Below are positions 1-6,627 of a stretch of DNA of 15,310 nucleotides, in pieces. The DNA is from Microbacteriaceae bacterium. Its GTDB lineage: Bacteria; Actinomycetota; Actinomycetes; Actinomycetales; Microbacteriaceae. The translations under genes were made by a program, and so were the position numbers. A model generated the notes under the pieces. That model was not told the origin of the DNA and searched no databases. It saw nothing but the letters and a program-made list of their open reading frames with translations. Location of the stretch: NCBI GenBank assembly GCA_947452355.1, contig CANGCU010000010.1, positions 1-15,310 on the forward strand. Direction: 5' to 3'. How positions within the stretch are numbered: the stretch's first letter is position 1; every line of letters begins with the position of its first letter.

Positions 1-147
1 ACTCTCGCGCCCCGTAAATCCGGACTTGGTGGTTTTATCGCGACAGGCTTCGCGATCGCCCTGGTCGCTGGTGCCGCGTACCTCGCATGGCAGGTGCTTC
101 GCGAGGATAGTGACGCGTGGGTCGACGACGAGTTCGACGTCGACTAA
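1..147 (+). CDS. C-terminus of a small membrane protein (partial, 5' end outside window)
   Basis: The frame is open from base 1 and ends in TAA at 145-147, giving 48 residues with no ATG, so only the C-terminus is present. It shows a short basic stretch (APRKSG), one hydrophobic helix of about 22 residues starting at GGFIATG and ending near AYLAWQVL, and an acidic tail (REDSDAWVDDEFDVD). A single helix followed by a short tail with a conserved-looking Asp-x-Trp is reminiscent of the small DLW-39-type proteins found near the gyrA-tRNA region in actinobacteria. The match is weak, and that gene normally runs in the gyrA direction, whereas this one opposes it. It could equally be the tail of a larger membrane protein. 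Its stop codon overlaps the stop codon of the convergent reductase gene. Confidence 0.5.
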   Translation, partial: TLAPRKSGLGGFIATGFAIALVAGAAYLAWQVLREDSDAWVDDEFDVD

Positions 148-1718
148 GCCTCAACCGTGATCTCGGAGCCCGTGGCTCGAGAAACGCAGGGGTACATTAC
201 GCCGAGTTTGTCCTTTTCGTCGTCTGACATGACGCTGTCGAGGTGCAGCGGGGCACCATCGATAACGCGAAGTTCACACGTTCCACAGACGCCCTTTCCA
301 CACGATGTATCGATCGGTGCTCCTGCGTTTTTCATGGCGTCCGCCATTGATTCGTCCGCTGCGACCGACACCTTTTTCCCCGTGGATGCGAGTCGAACCA
401 CAAACGGTTTTGCGCCGCCCTCGATTTCGCGCAAGACAGGGTTGAATCGCTCGACGTGGGCACGAGATCGGCCTACCCCTTGCTCGACTTCCGCCATCAA
501 CGACTCCGGGCCACAACAATAGACGTCGGCGTTGGTGGATTCCAGAAGTTTGTGGAGATCGAATCGACCGTTCTTTTGCGATTCATAAATCGTGACTCGC
601 TTGCCGTATTCGGCTTCGACTTCGTCGGCAAACGCCATGCCTTCGCGATTCTTGCCGAGATACAGCAGGTGCCAATCGCGCTTTGCGGGTAAGGATTCAA
701 TCATCGCGCGAATGGGGGTGATTCCAATTCCACCGGCGATGAACAAATACGTCCGTGCGGGAACGAGTGGGAAGTGATTGAGTGGACCGCTCACCGTCAT
801 GACGGTGCCGGCCTTCACGTTGTTATGAATCCATGTCGACCCACCTTCTGGGCCGTGAGTGTCAAGAACCGCGATGTCGTATCCGCTGCGGTCCGCACTA
901 TCTCCGCACAGTGAATATTGACGTTCCATTCCATTAGGGAGGTGGAGTGTGAGGTGCGATCCGGCATCCCACCAGGCAGTTCGACCGCCCCCGACCGGTA
1001 CAAGCCGGATGCCGACGATGTCGGTTCCCTGCTGAGTCACTTTGTGCACGACCATCGTGCGCTTTTCCCGCGTATCTTCACCAGGATTATCGAGGACGCG
1101 AGCTTCGCGTTCAGCTCGCACGGCGGCGCGCGTGGCGGCAACTTTAGCGTCGACAACAGCTCGGCGTTGGCGAAGTGCAATGACGGCAAATCGAATAATC
1201 AGTGCGAGCATTGCGGTGGAAATGACAAAGACCGACACCGCCGCGTACCACCAGCTCCCGACGTCCGTGCCCGCAAAGGCCGCGTGAATTCCAATTGCGA
1301 AAAAGACGGCGTAGGACAAATAGTGAATGGTTTTCCAAAGCACTCGCGGAATCTTGTCCATGACAAGTGACGTAAGGTACACAACCGAGAGGACCCACAT
1401 GGCAACGACACCAATCGCGAGAGCGTAGTTGATGACGTCGGTGGCGCCTGGATAGGTCGCAACTCCGGGCACAAAGAGGTCTATTGCGTTGAAGTGCACG
1501 TACGGATCAAGGGTTAACGAAAGCGTGTGAACGCCCGCAAGAAGTACCGTCAGGGTTCCGAGATACTTGTGGAGGTCCTTGAGCCACGCGGGGTTATCTA
1601 TTCCGCGGAACACCCGGCTCGACAGCAGCACCCCCCACACGACAGAAAAGGACATCAATCCCCATGCGGTGAGTGCGCTCACTCGAGAGACGTACCACCA
1701 GATGTGTGGATCGTTCAT
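144..1718 (-). CDS. Ferric-reductase-like transmembrane protein fused to FAD/NAD reductase and [2Fe-2S] ferredoxin domain
   Basis: A 524-residue membrane flavocytochrome predicted to take electrons from NAD(P)H through FAD and pass them to hemes and/or an iron-sulfur cluster. Residues 1-185 form a bundle of about six helices with His50/His64 and His132/His144, the two 12-14-residue-spaced pairs expected of a bis-heme ferric-reductase/NOX-type domain. Residues 220-425 are a ferredoxin-NADP reductase fold with the FAD motif RQYS at 266-269, the nucleotide motif GGIGITP at 329-335, and CCGP at 401-404. Residues 437-524 are a plant-type [2Fe-2S] domain with Cys473, Cys478, Cys481 and Cys511. A TTG reading would add five residues, but the ATG at 1718 is preceded by GGAAGGA at good spacing and overlaps the upstream apbE stop as ATGA, so it was chosen. 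The final electron acceptor is unknown; ferric-iron reduction is possible but not shown. Confidence 0.9.
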   Translation of the reverse strand: MNDPHIWWYVSRVSALTAWGLMSFSVVWGVLLSSRVFRGIDNPAWLKDLHKYLGTLTVLLAGVHTLSLTLDPYVHFNAIDLFVPGVATYPGATDVINYALAIGVVAMWVLSVVYLTSLVMDKIPRVLWKTIHYLSYAVFFAIGIHAAFAGTDVGSWWYAAVSVFVISTAMLALIIRFAVIALRQRRAVVDAKVAATRAAVRAEREARVLDNPGEDTREKRTMVVHKVTQQGTDIVGIRLVPVGGGRTAWWDAGSHLTLHLPNGMERQYSLCGDSADRSGYDIAVLDTHGPEGGSTWIHNNVKAGTVMTVSGPLNHFPLVPARTYLFIAGGIGITPIRAMIESLPAKRDWHLLYLGKNREGMAFADEVEAEYGKRVTIYESQKNGRFDLHKLLESTNADVYCCGPESLMAEVEQGVGRSRAHVERFNPVLREIEGGAKPFVVRLASTGKKVSVAADESMADAMKNAGAPIDTSCGKGVCGTCELRVIDGAPLHLDSVMSDDEKDKLGVMYPCVSRATGSEITVEA

Positions 1719-2683
1719 GAATAGTCCTTCCAATTCGACGACTGAGCCGTCCTGCCATCACGATAGACCACAAACGCGGCCGCTCCGAGGGACGGCGCCC
1801 ACGTGAGGAAGTCGGGTCGGGTAAAACCGGGCTTGGTTATGACTTCGGCGATTGCCGCCGAGACGGCGATGACGGAAACGGTCACGATGTCGGTGTTCAT
1901 TGATTCGCCGGTTTTTGTGTCAATGAGGTGATTGACGGTCGCCCCGTCTTTCTCCCATGTGCGTTTAAGGATGCTGGATGTTGCCACGGCGCCGTCGACA
2001 AGGTTAGCGCTGGCGATTGACTGCTCTTCGATAAAGGGGTCCTCGATGGCGATTCGCCAATGCGGGCCGTCTGGCGGAGTGCCCGCGATGCGGACATCCC
2101 CACCGATTTCCACGAGGATTCCCAAAGCTCCTTGATTCATCGCCATTGTTGCGAGAACGTCGGCCGCGACTCCTTTTCCGATTCCTCCAGAATCGAGGGT
2201 GACGCCGATGGGAAGTGTGACTTCATCCCCGTTGATCGTCGTCCCGGTTGGGTCGACGGGCCAACGGGCACTGGCAGGGAGCGTCGTCACGTTCGCAGGG
2301 TTTACTCGCGACGATGCATAACCGTCTGCAATCAATTTAGGAAGGATAGTGGGGTCGTATTCCCCCGCCGTGAGTGTTCGCGCAGCCAACATTTCACCGA
2401 CGAGCTTCGCCGTCAACGGGTCAACGGTTGTGGGCTGGCCTTCAGCGTTGTTCAGACGTGAAATGTCTGAGTCGGCAAGGAAACGGCTCCACAGTGACTC
2501 AAGGAACTCTGCTGTGTGAACCAATTCATCCAGCATTGCGGCCGTTCCACCGACGAGAACCAGGTTCGCAACCGTACCCATCGTGGCGAATTCGCGGGCA
2601 ACAGTGGGCGCTCCGACGCCTTGCTGTGCCGCGCGAATCGCGTCCGCCGCGATGGACCAGTGCGGTTCGGTGTTCTGGACCAT
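1715..2683 (-). CDS. apbE: FAD:protein FMN transferase (ApbE family)
   Basis: 322 residues, normal family length. ApbE enzymes transfer FMN from FAD to a Ser/Thr of a partner protein in a metal-dependent reaction. Visible motifs: the early strand ATMGT at 33-37, SDISRLN at 72-78, DPTILPKL at 110-117, DSGGIGKG at 164-171 (family form DLGGIAKG), EIGGDV at 192-197, and HLIDTKTG at 252-259 holding the usual Asp/His region. These suggest an intact enzyme. No signal peptide or lipobox is evident; the first 30 residues are an amphipathic extension before the core, so it may act inside the cell. The start is 3 bp after the stop of the upstream gene, and the stop overlaps the reductase start as ATGA. 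No standard FMN_bind substrate is encoded in the window. Confidence 0.9.
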   Translation of the reverse strand: MVQNTEPHWSIAADAIRAAQQGVGAPTVAREFATMGTVANLVLVGGTAAMLDELVHTAEFLESLWSRFLADSDISRLNNAEGQPTTVDPLTAKLVGEMLAARTLTAGEYDPTILPKLIADGYASSRVNPANVTTLPASARWPVDPTGTTINGDEVTLPIGVTLDSGGIGKGVAADVLATMAMNQGALGILVEIGGDVRIAGTPPDGPHWRIAIEDPFIEEQSIASANLVDGAVATSSILKRTWEKDGATVNHLIDTKTGESMNTDIVTVSVIAVSAAIAEVITKPGFTRPDFLTWAPSLGAAAFVVYRDGRTAQSSNWKDYS

Positions 2684-2686
2684 AAG

Positions 2687-2989
2687 TTAGGGCTTCTTCG
2701 AGCCACCCGAACTAGCGTGACTGGACGGCGCCTTTTTCACGACCGGGGCTGCAACCACAACCGGCGCAGGCTTCTTCTTTTTCTTGTGCTTCTTGGCCGT
2801 TGCCGTTGCCGTTGGCGTCGGGGTCGGCGCTGGTGCGGCGGTCACTGCCGATTGTGACGATGCCGCTGGATCTGCGGGGATAGACGCCGCAATAGCCTGC
2901 GCTTGCAGTCCAGCAACTCCCGCCACCATTGCTCCGGCAGCGGCAACGGTAACCAGGACTCGTGCCTTAGTTGCTACGTAGAGTGCCAT
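2687..2989 (-). CDS. Small exported or membrane-anchored Ala/Pro/Thr- and Lys-rich protein
   Basis: 100 residues, no family recognised. Residues 1-10 are weakly basic; 11-34 are a hydrophobic, Ala/Val/Gly-rich segment that could be an anchor or a signal peptide cleaved near AQA. From residue 36 on the protein is low complexity: an Ala/Pro/Thr linker (PAPTPTPTATATA), a run KKHKKKKK at 66-73, a Pro/Val segment, and a Ser/Gly/Lys tail. The start codon shares one base with the stop of the upstream gene (TAATG). A strong AAGGAG ribosome site about 10 bases before the ATG lies inside the codons for the upstream protein's acidic tail. It sits in a redox operon with apbE, so a structural or tethering role outside the membrane is plausible inference. 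Two low-specificity residue types dominate, so homology search will be weak. Confidence 0.75.
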   Translation of the reverse strand: MALYVATKARVLVTVAAAGAMVAGVAGLQAQAIAASIPADPAASSQSAVTAAPAPTPTPTATATAKKHKKKKKPAPVVVAAPVVKKAPSSHASSGGSKKP

Positions 2990-3480
2990 TAGTCGTCATC
3001 TCCTTCATCGTTTCCTTCATGTTCATCGTGTCCTTCGTAACCGTCGTCATCGCCACCCGAGGAACCCGAACCGGATCCGCCCGAACCAGACGTCGAGCCG
3101 GAACTCGTACCGTGGTGGTTTCCACTCGAGGACCCATTCGACGATCCACTCGAGTGACCTCCCGAGGAACCGGCGGACGAGCCGCCAGTATTCGAGGACG
3201 ATCCACTGGCGGTCTTCCGTGTGCCGGACGACCGTGGCTTACGCGTTGTGTCCTCGGCCACGAGTTGGACACCCTGGGTGTCGGCTGTCGGGCTTGCCGC
3301 GGAAATTGTTACAGGTGATGTTTCTCCACCGACGGTTCCAGAGGCCGCGCTCGTGGTGCCGGCAAGTAAGCCCGAGACATCGTCACTGCTGATTGCGCCC
3401 GAGTTGACGGCGACCGTTCCGAGACCAACACCGGTTGTCGCGGTGATGCCCAGAAGGAGGAATGTTCCTTGTATGTTCAT
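2989..3480 (-). CDS. Exported or anchored Ser/Gly-rich protein with acidic His-containing tail
   Basis: 163 residues, first gene of the redox operon. A hydrophobic segment at about 5-26 looks like a signal peptide or anchor. Residues 27-75 are a mixed Ser/Thr/Ala/Val region, 79-89 a small basic patch, 90-143 an extended Ser/Gly linker with His109, His122 and His123, and 144-163 a strongly acidic tail with 12 Asp/Glu among 20 residues plus two His. Actinobacterial FMN_bind proteins in comparable operons often start with a hydrophobic helix and a Ser/Gly linker before their flavin domain. Here that domain, and its S/T-G-A-T flavinylation motif, is absent. The tail could bind metal ions or the lysine-rich product of the next gene; both are inference. 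A GAGGGA ribosome site lies about 10 bases upstream of the ATG. Confidence 0.75.
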   Translation of the reverse strand: MNIQGTFLLLGITATTGVGLGTVAVNSGAISSDDVSGLLAGTTSAASGTVGGETSPVTISAASPTADTQGVQLVAEDTTRKPRSSGTRKTASGSSSNTGGSSAGSSGGHSSGSSNGSSSGNHHGTSSGSTSGSGGSGSGSSGGDDDGYEGHDEHEGNDEGDDD

Positions 3481-3601
3481 GTCCCAAGTGTCCCTCGCGA
3501 ATGACCGTCAAACGACGAGGTTTAGTAAAGAAACGTCCAAGGTTTCGTCTGGGCCAATATAAGAGCGCGCGGATTCGGGTGTTTCGTGGCACTCTCGTAA
3601 T
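3481..3601. promoter_or_regulatory. Divergent intergenic region between redox operon and two-component system
   Basis: 121 bp separates the minus-strand operon start from the plus-strand regulator start, so both promoters must lie here or inside the genes. Visible: an imperfect direct repeat AACGACGAGGTTT (3511-3523) and AACGTCCAAGGTTT (3532-3545), with the AGGTTT cores exactly 22 bp apart. Also visible is a plus-strand -10-like TATAAG at 3558-3563 with no clear -35. GTTTCGT occurs at 3542-3548 and again at 3581-3587. Paired direct repeats are the usual target type of OmpR-family regulators, so this is a candidate autoregulatory operator. No clean minus-strand promoter was identified. Confidence 0.45.
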
Positions 3602-4270
3602 ATGACGATATTGCTGGTGGAAGACGACCGTGCGATTGCCGACGCGCTCGTTGACGGATTGCGTGACAACGGATACGCCGTCACCCACGTCGTATCTGGA
3701 CAGGAAGCGATTACGAAGGTTCGTGCCGGTGGAATCACGGCGGTTGTTCTTGATCTCGGTCTGCCCGATATCGATGGCACCGAGGTCTGTCGCCAAATCC
3801 GGGTGTTTTCCCATGTCCCGATAATTGTTGCGAGCGCGAGAGAAACCGAAATGGACCGGGTAAATGTGCTGGACATGGGCGCTGACGATTATGTTGTCAA
3901 ACCATTCGGTATCAAGGAACTCGTTGCGCGTATTCAAGCGGTCGTGCGTCGATCCACGGGTACTGTCGCACCCGTGACGCACATCCAAGTCGGGTCGCTG
4001 GTGATCGATGCGAAGGCACGAACGGTCATGTTGGGTAAGGATGCAATCGCACTGACGGCCAAGGAATTCGACCTTTTGGAATACCTCGCCCGCGAACCGG
4101 GAACCGTTTTTCGGCGAACCGACATTCTGCGTGATGTGTGGAAGACGACGTGGTACGGGACGACCAAAACGCTTGACGCGCACGTTGCGAGTATTCGCAA
4201 GAAGCTCGGAAATCCCGACTGGGTGGAGTCCGTTCGTGGTGTTGGGTTCACGGTGAAAGCGCAACCGTGA
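3602..4270 (+). CDS. OmpR/PhoB-family response regulator
   Basis: 222 residues. The receiver domain (1-115) has the acidic pocket Glu7/Asp8/Asp9, phospho-acceptor Asp51 within LDLGLPDIDG, Ser78 in place of the common Thr, and Lys100 in VVKPF, so it should be phosphorylatable. The winged-helix DNA-binding domain (about 125-219) shows LTAKEFDLLEYLA, a recognition-helix region TKTLDAHVASIRKKLG, and the wing VRGVGFTV. Its last 4 bp overlap the sensor kinase gene (GTGA), so the pair is translationally coupled. No convincing ribosome site precedes the ATG, but the first beta strand begins right after it, so the start is secure. Its likely target is the divergent redox operon, inferred from position. 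Confidence 0.93.
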   Translation: MTILLVEDDRAIADALVDGLRDNGYAVTHVVSGQEAITKVRAGGITAVVLDLGLPDIDGTEVCRQIRVFSHVPIIVASARETEMDRVNVLDMGADDYVVKPFGIKELVARIQAVVRRSTGTVAPVTHIQVGSLVIDAKARTVMLGKDAIALTAKEFDLLEYLAREPGTVFRRTDILRDVWKTTWYGTTKTLDAHVASIRKKLGNPDWVESVRGVGFTVKAQP

Positions 4271-5664
4271 GACGAATTTTTTTGGCCTCGATTGTCGGCG
4301 TTAGTGCCGCGCTGCTGCTTGCCCAAGGTGCCGCGGTGTTAACGTATGTCACGGCCTCGGAACAGGATCGAATTATTACGGGATATGAACGGGACGCCTT
4401 CGTTCTCGGAGGTCGCGTTGAGAAATTACTCGAGATTCCCGGACATGTTGATCCAACGTTGGCGGAATTGGTTAATAAATACGCTGCGACGGGGAATACG
4501 CAGGTGATTGTCGTTGATTCCGCGGGTGTTGGGGTTTTGACGAGTAACCCCACAGAGCTCGCAATTGGCACCAACTATTCGAATCGTCCCGAGATCAGTA
4601 GCGCATTACTCGGAAACGTCGCGTCGGGTGAACGGTGGTCGGACACGTTGAAATCCAATCTCGTTTATGTTGCTGTCCCCGTCATCAACGGTTCGTCGAT
4701 CTATGGCGTTGTTCGACTCTCGTTTCCACACGGCGAAATCGATAGCGCAATCGCGGCAAAAACCTCGGTCCTCTGGTGGGTAGCCGGCGGTGCGCTCGTG
4801 TTGTCCGTCATCTTGTCGTTCATTGTGTCCGGTTTGGTCACACGCCCACTGCGCCGAGTAGAAGCCCAAGCGAATACCCTCGCCGTCGGCGACTTTTCTG
4901 AACGGCTACCCGAAGCTGATGGTCCACATGAAATCCGATCTCTTGCGGTGGCGTTTAACTTCATGGCCGACAAACTAGAGTCGCTCATTCGCCAGCAACG
5001 CGCATTTGCGTCAGACGCATCCCATCAACTTCGAACGCCCCTTACGGCGCTATTGCTCAGAATCGAACGCGCTCGCGAGGCTGTGCTGACCGACCCGGTG
5101 GTCGCCGATGATCGGCTCGGCGATGCCGAAATTGAGGTCGAGCGTTTGTCGTCCATTGTTGAGGGGCTGCTTGCAATCGCGCGGTCCGAAGGTGGTGCAT
5201 CTGACATCGAACCATTCGACCTCGCGGAACTCGCGCGGGAACGGGTAGAGAATTGGCGAGCTCTCGCCGAGGAACGTGACGTCACCATTGCTTATGAAGG
5301 ACCGGAAGCTGCATCGGCTCTCGCACTAACAACCGCACCAGAGCAAATCATCGACAATTTGGTGGACAACGCAATTACACACAGTCCAGAGGGAACAGCC
5401 GTTCTCGTCCGCGTTCGCGAATTAGCAAAAGAGGTTGAACTGACCGTGATTGATGCGGGTCCCGGGATGACTGCGAAACAGTGCGATCGCGCCTTCGACC
5501 GTTTTTGGCGGGCGGACTCGACCAAAGATGGCAGCGGTCTTGGCTTGGCCATCGTCAAACACCTCATTGAATTGGGTGGTGGTTCCGCCTCACTTGCTCC
5601 TCGCAGTAATACCTCCGGAATCGTAGCGACCGCTCGATTCGCGAAAGCACCCTCAGCCAACTAA
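4267..5664 (+). CDS. Sensor histidine kinase with extracytoplasmic sensor domain
   Basis: 465 residues, GTG start overlapping the regulator stop. Helix 1 at about 5-28 and helix 2 at about 166-190 enclose a roughly 135-residue extracytoplasmic domain. Its strands around 78-92 (VIVVDSAGVGVLTSN) and 131-153 (VYVAVPVI, YGVVRLSF) resemble a single-Cache/PAS-like sensor as in CitA/DcuS-type kinases; the ligand is unknown. HAMP follows at about 191-243. The H box has His253 in ASHQLRTPL, the N box DNLVDNAITH spans 363-372, G1 is DAGPGM at 396-401, the F box is DRFWRADS, and G2 is GSGLGLA at 422-428. All catalytic elements look intact. With the upstream regulator it forms a complete two-component system; what it senses may relate to the redox state or an electron acceptor outside the cell, which is inference. 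Confidence 0.93.
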   Translation: MRRIFLASIVGVSAALLLAQGAAVLTYVTASEQDRIITGYERDAFVLGGRVEKLLEIPGHVDPTLAELVNKYAATGNTQVIVVDSAGVGVLTSNPTELAIGTNYSNRPEISSALLGNVASGERWSDTLKSNLVYVAVPVINGSSIYGVVRLSFPHGEIDSAIAAKTSVLWWVAGGALVLSVILSFIVSGLVTRPLRRVEAQANTLAVGDFSERLPEADGPHEIRSLAVAFNFMADKLESLIRQQRAFASDASHQLRTPLTALLLRIERAREAVLTDPVVADDRLGDAEIEVERLSSIVEGLLAIARSEGGASDIEPFDLAELARERVENWRALAEERDVTIAYEGPEAASALALTTAPEQIIDNLVDNAITHSPEGTAVLVRVRELAKEVELTVIDAGPGMTAKQCDRAFDRFWRADSTKDGSGLGLAIVKHLIELGGGSASLAPRSNTSGIVATARFAKAPSAN

Positions 5665-5695
5665 CACTCCTCCATTGGCCGGGTCGGGTTGTTAG
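5661..5695. terminator. Hairpin spanning both convergent stop codons (candidate bidirectional terminator)
   Basis: CTAACA at 5661-5666 and TGTTAG at 5690-5695 are perfect inverted repeats, with a few further pairs inward after one mismatch. The arms contain the TAA of the sensor kinase (5662-5664) and the TAA of the minus-strand transporter (5692-5694). No strong T-run follows on either strand, so termination function is uncertain. Confidence 0.35.
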
Positions 5696-6615
5696 TTCTG
5701 TCGCTCTTTCTGTCCCGCGGCTCGCTCGCGCTTCGGGACGTAATCGGGACGAGTCCGCCCAGCGAGATACGACCCGACGACAACAAGTGGGAATCCGATC
5801 AGGATGCCCGTTGTGATCGGCTCGCCCAAAAACACGATTCCTAAGATTGACGCCACCAACAGGTTGACATAGGTGATGAGTGTCGCACGGCGAGGACCGA
5901 TGTGTTTGATGAGAGCAAAAAAGAGCACGAACGCAAGGGCCGAACTAATCGAACCAAGAACCAGCACCGCTATCCACGACTCTGCACTCGGGTGCGCGGC
6001 GATGTCGGCGGGAAGCGTGAACGCGGCGAACGGCGCATAAATGATGGAGACCATTCCAAGAGAAACCGCACTGAGGGATAAGCCGGAGACATTCGGCATG
6101 GTGCGTCCAGCCACGATCGGTGCAATGGCGTAACACACGGCACTGATGGCCAACATGAGGACGGGAACTACATCAATCGCGCCAGTCAGCGCATCGATTC
6201 CCACAAGCGAGAACACTCCGAGAAATCCGATGACCAGGCCCGTGATGGTCGCGGGATGGCGCGCGGCTCGGTCTCCGAGGAATGTTCCCGTGATAAACGC
6301 CGCGATGAAAGGAATTGTTGTCATCATCAGGCCGGCGAGACTACTCGCGGTCGTGCGTTCGGCCTCTGTGATTAGCCACCATGGCCCCACCATTTCGAGG
6401 GTTGCGAACAACAGTGCTCCGCGCCAATGACGGAGCGTCGACATCAATTCACGGCGTCGGATGACGATTGGCAACAAGAGAAGTGCGCCGAGTGTGACTC
6501 TCAGCCACACGATGCTCGGTGTGCTGAACGACGACGTCGCAATGGCGATGAAGTAATAGGGAATACCCCAGGCAACCCCGACAGAGAGGAAGAGCGCGAG
6601 CGCGGACCGAGGCAC
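5692..6615 (-). CDS. EamA-family (DMT superfamily) transporter
   Basis: 307 residues with about ten hydrophobic helices arranged as two five-helix repeats, the layout of EamA/RhaT drug/metabolite transporters. The first repeat starts at FLSVGVAWGIPYYFI and includes ITEAERTTASSLAGLMM near residue 85-100. The second ends with the typical EamA C-terminal pattern (LITYVNLLVASILGIVFLGEP, near 242-262). Members export amino acids, metabolites or drugs; the substrate cannot be read from sequence. The C-terminal 20 residues are a charged cytoplasmic tail. The start is GTG with no strong ribosome site, 12 bp after the upstream gene's stop, so co-transcription with that gene is likely. It converges on the sensor kinase gene with 27 bp between stops. 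Confidence 0.9.
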   Translation of the reverse strand: MPRSALALFLSVGVAWGIPYYFIAIATSSFSTPSIVWLRVTLGALLLLPIVIRRRELMSTLRHWRGALLFATLEMVGPWWLITEAERTTASSLAGLMMTTIPFIAAFITGTFLGDRAARHPATITGLVIGFLGVFSLVGIDALTGAIDVVPVLMLAISAVCYAIAPIVAGRTMPNVSGLSLSAVSLGMVSIIYAPFAAFTLPADIAAHPSAESWIAVLVLGSISSALAFVLFFALIKHIGPRRATLITYVNLLVASILGIVFLGEPITTGILIGFPLVVVGSYLAGRTRPDYVPKRERAAGQKERQN

Positions 6616-6627
6616 GATAGTACGCGT

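Noticed and set aside
2989..3272. A frameshifted FMN_bind domain hidden in another frame of the Ser/Gly gene
   Set aside because: The alternative minus-strand frame is Arg/Pro/Thr-rich with no FMN_bind motifs.
2971..3318. Plus-strand frame rich in Arg/Thr/Gly opposite the Ser/Gly protein
   Set aside because: It is the complement of the Ser/Gly and acidic codons; the minus-strand frame has a ribosome site, an export-like N-terminus and tight coupling to its neighbours.
3383..4264. Minus-strand open frame of 293 codons
   Set aside because: It mirrors the response-regulator gene, which has all its conserved residues on the plus strand; the translation is Arg/Asn/His-rich with no motif or membrane segment.
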